This document shows, in pieces, positions 57,294 through 64,000 of a stretch of DNA of 64,000 nt. The DNA is taken from the NCBI GenBank assembly GCA_021527695.1, contig JAKFAO010000001.1:2232001-2296000 (forward strand), in the 5' to 3' direction. Each line of letters starts with the position of its first letter. Position 1 is the first letter of the stretch. This DNA is from Naematelia aurantialba (Eukaryota > Basidiomycota > Tremellomycetes > Tremellales > Naemateliaceae). The notes below the pieces were generated by a model. That model did not search any database and was not told the origin of the DNA. It saw only the letters and a list, made by a program, of their open reading frames with translations. The position numbers and the translations under genes were made by a program.

Positions 57294-59978
57294 ATGACTG
57301 TCTCGACGGAAGACCCAGCGTTGACGCCGCGCCCAGAGACATCTTTGTCTGCTAAGCCTGATACTCGATCTGGAATAGCCGCTATCAAAGCAGAGTGAGC
57401 TGTCGATTCTTCCGCTCGTCTTCTCTTCCGTTGCCTTTGATATCCGCGCTTCATCCTGTTTTTGTCCTCATTCTGCGCCCCTGCTTCTATCTCTTCAGTA
57501 TGAATATATTGCTAAGCTTGTTTAAATCAACAGATATCTAATCAGCTCGACGCCAACCGTCGAGTCCGCCCCGTCTTCAGCTCTCAACGACACCTCACAG
57601 CACCTCGACGGCAACGAAGACGATGTGGCCGAGTCTCGCGGTGCCTCGGATACCCGGTCAGCCAAGCGCCAAAAGACCCGCGGGCAGAACAAGGCCCGCA
57701 CCTTTGGCCACGTACAGGAATCGAGTATCCGCATCTGTCGGCAATGGGAGCACGGGCAGTGCCAGCGCGGCCCGGCTTGCAAGTTTGCCCATTCGTGGGA
57801 CGGGTATTTTGCCGACAAACCGGCTGACCTGTATTGGGTCCAAGCAGGGGATTACGGGGATTCAGAGCCGTTTATGAAGGCACATGTGCGGGTGGTAGGT
57901 GGCGAAGACGAGGTTGGCAAGACCCTAGATTCTGCAACTGCTTGTCCTGTGAGAGACGACCTAGGGTATTGCCCCTTCGGCTGGAGGTGTCGCTTTCTAG
58001 GTGGTCATGTCAAGCGGCACGAGGCAGATGGGAATGAGTTGGGTGCAGAGATGCAAGACCGGCGGTATCGGATGGGGCCATGGGAGCTCGAGGGAAGGCA
58101 GGAAGAGAAGGACGGTCGCTGGAGAAGAGCCGAGACAAATTGGCCTGACATGGAAGTCGTCAACGCGCTCAAGAATTTTTCGGTATGTCATCTCACTGTT
58201 CTTTTGTGTCACGGCGAGTCAAGCTGAAAGAAGCAGTATGAATACCCGTTTTCAGAAAAATATCTGCGCAAAATCGAGCCTCACAAGGACCCACGGATCA
58301 CGAAACGCCCGCCAAAGCCCAAAGTCATCGTTGACGAAGAGGCGGCCACGAATGGAGCGGGCGAAGAGGCAGCAATGAACGGAGCCGACGGAACGGGTGC
58401 AAATGGTACCGCAAATGGCGTGGTAGATGGCGAGACGGAGGCTATGGATGTGCCGCTGCGGCCCGAGGAAAAGCGTCAGCTCAACTGGGAGAACGGTCTA
58501 TACCTCGCCCCACTGACCACTGTCGGCAACCTCGTGAGTTCTTCTATAACACTGGCGCGGCTGCGTGTGGACATTCGCTGAGACGTCGCCAGCCCTTCCG
58601 GAGGTTATGCACGACCTACGGCGCAACCATCACGTGCTCCGAGATGGCCCTTGCGCAACCTATGACGACGGGGCACGGCGAGGAATGGGCCCTGGTCCGG
58701 CGACACCAGAGCGAGAAGATGTTTGGCGTGCAGCTGGCTGGAGGTTATGCAAATCGCATGGTGCCTGCTGCAGAGCTTATCGGGAGGGAGCTGCGGGGAG
58801 GAGTGGATTTCGTCGACGTCAACCTCGTGGGTGCTGCGTGTTATCCTTTGTCGTCGAGTATAAGCTTATGGACTCAGGGATGTCCCATTGATCTAGTGTT
58901 CAATCAGGGCGCTGGATCAGCTCGTGAGTCTACTCGCAATGAACTGTGGATGCAGCTTATCCGATCAGTGATGGACTCTCCGGGGAGACTGGGCAAGATC
59001 TTGATCGGGATGAACAGGGCTCTTGGCGATAGTGAGTTGTCGCATCCGTCATGAGTTGCTGTACTGATATTCTCAGTCCCTCTGACGGTTAAATTCGTGA
59101 GAGCTGCTCATCTTGATCGGACGGCCGAGTGAGGCTAATCTTCATTCAGCGGATGGGCGTTGCCAACGGGAAACCCAACGCACACAAACTCATCCCGCGA
59201 TTTGCCACCGAGTGGGGAGCGAGTGCGATGACCGTCAGCTTTTCCTTGCTCCAATCCACTTTATCTGTGCTGATAACGCACTGCTATAGTTGCACGGCCG
59301 GTCACGCCAACAACGATACTCCAAGCTAGCTGATTGGTCATACATCAAACAATGCGCTACAACACTTCGCGAGTCGCTCGCGGACGCTGGGCTGCCACCG
59401 GTACCGATTTTTGGGAATGGGGATTGTTTTTCTGCGCAGCAGTATTATGCGGAGAAAGAGGCGAGTGGGGTGGACGGAGTTATGGTGGCTCGGGGGGCTT
59501 TGATTAAGCCTTGGATCTTTACAGAGATCCAAGAGCGGAGGGAGTGGGATATTTCTGCCGTGGAGCGGTTGGATGGGATCCGAAAAGTCAGTGGACTCAT
59601 TCCTCACTTCTGTACACCAGCACAAATGGCAGCTGACGTGCTTGCTTTGCTGTCGTCCCTCAGTACGCCGAGTTCGGGCTTTCACATTGGGGTTCCGACA
59701 CCCAAGGCGTCGCGACTACCCGCCGTTTCCTGTGCGAAGCCCTATCATTCCAGCATCGGTACATCCCTATCGGACTGCTCGAGCGCCTTCCAGCACAGAT
59801 GAACGAGCGTGCGCCGGCGTATCGCGGTCGAAACGAGCTTGAGACGCTGCTTAGTAGTCCGTTTGCAGGGGACTGGGTCAAGATCAGCGAGATGTTTCTG
59901 GGCAAGGTCGAGGACGGGTTCAGGTTTGTGCCCAAGCACAAGAGCAATGCGTATGGCGGGGAGGAGGCGCAGGGGTAG
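57294..59978 (+). CDS. DUS3: tRNA-dihydrouridine(47) synthase DUS3
   Basis: Flavoenzyme that reduces U47 of tRNAs. The N terminus ([20 protein letters not shown]) leads to two CCCH zinc fingers: [19 protein letters not shown] and [18 protein letters not shown]. The TIM-barrel part has [48 protein letters not shown] and, over an intron, [15 protein letters not shown] with the catalytic cysteine. Next are [70 protein letters not shown], and [20 protein letters not shown]. It ends [14 protein letters not shown]. About nine introns. The linker between the fingers and barrel includes an Asn/Gly/Ala-rich stretch (58370-58450). All DUS3 hallmarks are present, so it should be active. Confidence 0.96.
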
Positions 59979-60877
59979 CTCGGCATGGTTGTCGTGTTGT
60001 GCTCACATATGCATACAACAGTCCAACGGCTAGTTCGTCGGTGAATTTGTAGGCCACTGCCCAATCTTGTCTCTCCTGCCAGCGAACAAGTGTGGACATG
60101 CTGTCCCGTCTCAAAACTCAACCTCGAGCCCTCTGAATCCCTATAGCTTTGATCAAATCCTTCCCGCCCTGCACGTGTCGACACCTTGACGGGTGCACTG
60201 GGCCTCCATTCTTACTTTCCTTGTTCCGCTGGAGTCGTCAAAATGAGATTCAAGATGTTGATAGTCGTGCAGGTTTTTTTTGTATAAACCAGTCTCACAA
60301 TGCTCAGATTTGCACGGTCGCATGGCTTTGTTTTGAGGATTTGCAGGGCAAGAAGAGTATCAGGTACAGACAGGATCTAAACATAATGGGACCTATGGAG
60401 TCTAGGACCTATTGATTCTAGGAACGAGTTGCTTGAACACTAATTGCCCAACTGGAGTCGCTATGCTCATCGGGGCCACGCAGCCCTGTTCCGCATCTTG
60501 GAATGATAGAATGATAGAATGATAGAGTCTCTCGTCTCCACAGTCGCAGACAGGATGACAGCGACGTCCCATCCAGAGTTCAATGACCAGAACGAAGCCT
60601 TGACGGTAGCTGCTGCGTTCGCTGATGCGGTTTTAGGCACTGTACATGACATTGGGCAGGGTAAGGTGTTTGTCTCCTATGGTTCTTTGCCTCGTCTATA
60701 CACCACGCAGAGGGCACGAACCCAAACGCCACGCCGGCGAGGTGGAGGCGATCAGCGTTTGGGTGACCGTTCGCTGTTGAATTCTCTGATTGAATTCTCT
60801 GATTGAATTCTCTGATTGAATTCTGTGTTGCTCGAATCGAGCGTACCGTGGTAACACTCGCAGCGCCCACGATACCC
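59979..60877. other. Intergenic, DUS3 3' flank / UXT upstream
   Basis: 899 bp. A plus-strand open frame from ATG 60555 (MTATSHPEFNDQNEALTVAA) runs to 60806. Its first 40 residues look coding-like and end at a good GTAAGG donor (60661). I cannot connect it to a second exon or a family, so it is left unassigned; it could be an unrecognised small gene. Confidence 0.4.
60778..60825. repeat. 13-bp tandem repeat (GATTGAATTCTCT)
   Basis: Three perfect copies plus a partial fourth, about 50 bp before the UXT-like ATG. Confidence 0.95.
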
Positions 60878-61952
60878 ATGGCAGCAGCGGGTCCGTCCAG
60901 GCCAGCGATATACGCGACTCACCTGCGCAGCGACCTGGTGCCGGCTGTGCAGGCGGCGCGAGAGCAGCTGGCGAGGGTAAGATGGGATTTGTCCGAGTAG
61001 TCCGTTGGGTCTTCCTCTTCCCCTTCTCTCCTTCTCTCCTCCTTCTTCTCTTCTGCCCCTTGCTTCTCTTCTTATCTTCTCCTCTTATTCCCTTCTTGTT
61101 TTCTCCTCCTCCCCCCTTGCTTCTCTTCGCTTCCGTCTCTGCGCCAACTTCTCTGCGTCGCCTTCTCTGCGTCGCCTTCTTTCACCCTCCTTCCCTCGTC
61201 ACCTTGCTTTCGGAGATCTCGCTGACGTCGTACAGTCGGGATGTGGTTGCGCGGCTGCAACAGCTACCATCTGTATCCGGCCCAGCTAGCTCGGGTCAAC
61301 ATCTCGATGGGCATAACGCAGGGATGACGACGATGACAGAGCTCGGTGGAGGGGTTTGGGTCGAGGCTTGGATGTCAGTCTCGTCTCCTTCGTTGATCCG
61401 TGACAATCTTGATCAGCGGGTCATGTCTTGTCACTCGCAGCTGCATTGTTCCAGTTACATCTGAAAGCACAGGCGACCACTTGCGTGCTCCCATACTCAC
61501 CCTCCCCTCCCCTTCCCCCCCTTTCCAACCCGCGAGGTTGCCAGCGAGGAGCTAAGCAGCGTAGACCGGACACAAGTACGGTCACGCTAGATATCGGCCT
61601 GGACCTGCATGTGGATCTGCCAATCAAGGATGCTATCGTCTATGCTACGAAGCGCATCAGCGTGCTGAACAAGTGAGTCGACTGCGGCACAGTAGGAAGG
61701 TGGAGACGCTGACGCGTGGATCTGTTTTCAGGAGAAAAGAGACGCTCGAAAAACGCATTGAGGGGTTGAACTGGCAGGTCGAGCAGGTGAGTACATAGTG
61801 TGCCAATTTATAGAGTTACCAACCAGCTCGCTGAGCTGTCACCTGCTCGCTGAGCTATCACCTGTCTTGCTGGGCCTGTGCTGATCTTGTGCGTGCAGTT
61901 TCACGGCGCCATTGCACAGGCCGAGGCGGGACTCAGGGATGCTGTGCGGTAG
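60878..61952 (+). CDS. UXT: UXT-like prefoldin alpha-family protein
   Basis: Small all-helical/beta prefoldin-like co-chaperone, related to UXT of the R2TP/URI complex. Exon 1 MAAAGPSRPAIYATHLRSDL, VPAVQAAREQLAR ends at GTAAGA. The next exon contains SRDVVARLQQLP and MTELGGGVWVEAW. The third starts IPDTSTVTLDIGLDLHVDLP and IKDAIVYATKRISVLNK, which mirrors the UXT signature VPDTSxIYVxLGxGFxLExT. The last exons give RKETLEKRIEGLNWQVEQ and FHGAIAQAEAGLRDAVR. Two amphipathic helices flank the beta-hairpin, as in alpha prefoldins; length about 150 residues. The acceptor of intron 1 (about 61218, or 61231 if the phase differs) is uncertain. Confidence 0.82.
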
Positions 61953-62143
61953 TCTCAGTCCTTGACAGTCGAAGCAACTCAGAAGTAGACAAGCAGCGAC
62001 GATGAATAGTCTGACCGACTTCGACTATAGCTCGTTCACTGGATGGAGTCGACCTTCAACGACATTGTGTCATGGACTACAAGACTATGCACACTTCGCC
62101 ATACCCTCACTCGTCGTTGATACAAAGTCGAGGGTGCAGAGAG

Positions 62144-62869
62144 CTAAGCGCTTTCTGCCTGCTGGTTGTGCTGGCTGTACCCCGGATGTCGTTCTTTCTC
62201 GGTGTTCTCGCTGCATCGACCCGCGATCCCGGCTTCCTCACCAAAGTGGCGCCCTACTGTCACTGTCACGTCCCGTGCCGTTGCACTGGAATGCTGGTGT
62301 TCCGGTTCCACATACTTCAATCTGACCCCATAGGATGCAGGCAAACTCGGTCCCTGCTCCCATCTATCGTCGTCGGCCTCTGTCTCGAGGACATGGGCCG
62401 TCTCCGTACCGTCTAGACTCGCGCACATGCTGTCGACGGCCCTGGCGACTTGTGCGCTGTCGCCTTCCTCCCACCCCGGTAGCGACTCGGGGTTCTCCCT
62501 ACGCTTTCTCCTGCTCAGCACGCTGGTCTGTGCGTCGTCCTCCAGCCGGCTGAGGGAGAGGGACCATACGTATCGATCATCCCAGGTCCGAGTTGCTTCA
62601 TCATATTTCCTGATCACCCATTGATCCTCTATGTGTACCCGCAAGCCTCGAGTGCGGGTCAGGGCAAGTTTCAAGCTCGAGATGAATGGGCCATCAGGAG
62701 AAATAGCCCATGATTCTGTGTCCTCATCATCACTGCTAGAGCTGCCGCTCAGTTCGTCGCTCGATGTCCCTGCTTGTGTGGTGTCGAGGTCTGTCCCATT
62801 GACTCGAGATACCTCGCTCTGTGCAGGCTCTGCATGTGCGGTGGACTTCCCGGAGCTGATTAGTGACAT
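62144..62869 (-). CDS. Hypothetical protein, single exon
   Basis: Uninterrupted frame of 241 codons from ATG 62869 (MSLISSGKSTAHAEPAQSEV). An in-frame ATG at 63088 would add 73 residues with a less convincing composition. The N-terminal half is Ser/Asp/Glu-rich (SGSSSSDDEDTESW). The middle has mixed, folded-looking sequence (LRVHIEDQWVIRKYDEATRT, DDRYVWSLSLSRLEDD), then KRRENPESLPGWEEGDS and SYGVRLKYVEPEHQ. It carries no signal peptide or membrane span. I do not recognise a family. Codon usage and amino-acid balance argue that it is real. It ends 191 bp from the UXT-like stop, tail to tail. Confidence 0.55.
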   Translation of the reverse strand: MSLISSGKSTAHAEPAQSEVSRVNGTDLDTTQAGTSSDELSGSSSSDDEDTESWAISPDGPFISSLKLALTRTRGLRVHIEDQWVIRKYDEATRTWDDRYVWSLSLSRLEDDAQTSVLSRRKRRENPESLPGWEEGDSAQVARAVDSMCASLDGTETAHVLETEADDDRWEQGPSLPASYGVRLKYVEPEHQHSSATARDVTVTVGRHFGEEAGIAGRCSENTEKERHPGYSQHNQQAESA

Positions 62870-64000
62870 GGCCAGTTTCACTCTACAGGAATTTGACTTG
62901 TCCGGACAGCGTGACGAGAGTTGGGGAAAGACAAGAGAGACAAGGGCGTCGCCCGGCCATGCGTTGCTAGGTATAGTTTCGATTACTCCAAAGTCTTCCC
63001 TTCCTTGCTTTTCTGCAGTTTTCGCCTCCAAGCAGCTCGCACAGTGGAGCCAAGACGCCTTCCCGCAGAACAGAGCAGACAACTCCACCGAGCTGGCAGG
63101 GCGACCTCAAGTTGTCTGCTCCGGTAGAATACAACCGCTATATCCGGCCGTCTTCACACAGACCGAACGCAGCGCGAAGGAACTCTACGAGGTGGACCTT
63201 ACTCCGGCCGCCTTCGATCGGGGGCGACCACTCAGGGCAGGCGAAGAGAAACTGGAAGCTGGCTTCCAACAGAGGCATAGGCGGACACCCCGATTTGAGC
63301 AAGGTTGACAGGTTGACGTGCCCTAGCTCTCAGAAGCACGTTGGTCTCAGTTGGAAGGGCGCCGGCGCGGGCACCAGAAACGGCCATCTCGTTTGTGAGG
63401 CCTGTTAGGCGAAGAAAGGAGTGTTAAAGATGGGCTCTAGGCGACAGGAGGGTCAGCGCAATGCCTTCCCCACGGCGTCTCACGGCGCCCAGTGCTGAGT
63501 CACGATTCGCCACTTGACGGAACCTTAGTAGCACAGGTCTTCTTCGCCCTCTCGCCTTACGAAGACAAACCGAAAGCGTTGCTAGGAGATGTTGGAAATC
63601 GGTGCCTTCTAACTTCTTGAAAGTCTACAACGTCACGGCGTGTCAAGGCGTTAGTCCTCAACTGGTCTGCGTGCAGTCATCTTCATTTACAATCTGTCAA
63701 GGCAAGCCAGGTATGAAAGCAAACGCAACGATTGGTCTCGTTAGTATATCGGCATGCCCGCTCCCTCCTACGCCAGGCAGGTTCCTGGCTGGACGTGGCC
63801 GAGGGACGCGGGACTGGCCCGCCGTCGAATGATCAGCCACCACGCCTGGTTAATACCCCAGCGACGAAGCCTGCGCTTGTTGCTGGCCCGTTGATGGGCT
63901 CGCATGCCCAGCTCTCCCTGGGCGGGCCTCGACCTCGATACGAACATCTTCGAGACAGTACGGGTATCCGTGGTCGGTCCAAGTAAGCCGTTCGGCAAAG
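62870..64000. other. Right-hand end of window, upstream of the hypothetical gene
   Basis: No gene supported. Open frames on the plus strand (62631-63308 and others) are shadows or lack coding character. A 15-base match to the 5' half of the tRNA-Glu above occurs at 63739-63753, without the rest of a tRNA. Confidence 0.45.

Noticed and set aside
63739..63753. Second tRNA gene suggested by CGTTAGTATATCGGC
   Set aside because: It matches only the D-arm part of the tRNA-Glu; no anticodon arm, T arm or acceptor stem follows. At most a short tRNA-derived fragment.

Overview
This window is ordinary protein-coding chromosomal DNA from a fungus, most probably a basidiomycete. Nearly every gene is broken by short GT-AG introns, many close to 50 nt, and several have a CTGAC-like branch site. 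Base composition is GC-rich and intergenic gaps are short. The gene set is fungal: a RSC remodeller subunit, mitochondrial Pol gamma of the Mip1 type, a KNH-domain GPI protein and a Flo8/SSDP-like LisH regulator. A secreted alanine-rich protein of a type I recall from basidiomycetes also fits. I cannot fix the genus. There is no sign of plasmid, prophage, CRISPR, transposon or telomere. All calls come from reading motifs and reconstructing splice sites by eye, without any search.

Layout, left to right. (-) threonyl-tRNA synthetase, 5' part only. (+) CTR9. (-) UTP14. (+) ATP16. (-) ArsB/NhaD-type permease. (-) very Q/A-rich LisH regulator, followed by its 2.5 kb upstream region. (-) MIP1. (+) LNP1 lunapark. 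(-) bHLH transcription factor. (+) GNAT acetyltransferase. (+) tRNA-Glu(CTC) with an 11-nt intron. (+) ESF2. (-) RSC9. (-) VPS68. (+) multi-exon secreted protein. (-) seryl-tRNA synthetase of mitochondrial type. (+) GATA-finger factor. (+) UTP18. (-) KNH-domain GPI-anchored protein. (-) PWI-domain RS-rich splicing factor. (+) DUS3. (+) UXT-like prefoldin. (-) hypothetical protein.

Many genes sit in divergent pairs sharing about 200-300 bp of promoter: THS1/CTR9, UTP14/ATP16, MIP1/LNP1, SerRS/GATA and PWI/DUS3. VPS68/secreted protein is a wider pair, at 763 bp. Convergent gaps are often filled with small minisatellites. By function, there is ribosome biogenesis (UTP14, UTP18, ESF2), mitochondrial maintenance and translation (MIP1, ATP16, SerRS, probably dual-targeted ThrRS), transcription and chromatin (CTR9, RSC9, LisH, bHLH and GATA factors), and membrane or wall proteins (LNP1, VPS68, permease, KNH protein, secreted protein). 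This is a housekeeping mix, not an operon-like or cluster-like system.

I did not find a convincing undescribed system. The points most worth a second look are: the apparent reading-frame break at the seryl-tRNA synthetase C terminus with a near-perfect hairpin in its last intron; the two in-frame starts of the threonyl-tRNA synthetase; the four Gln/Ala tracts of the LisH regulator and its long upstream region; the tandem repeat that duplicates the LNP1 stop codon; and the conserved secreted protein of unknown function.
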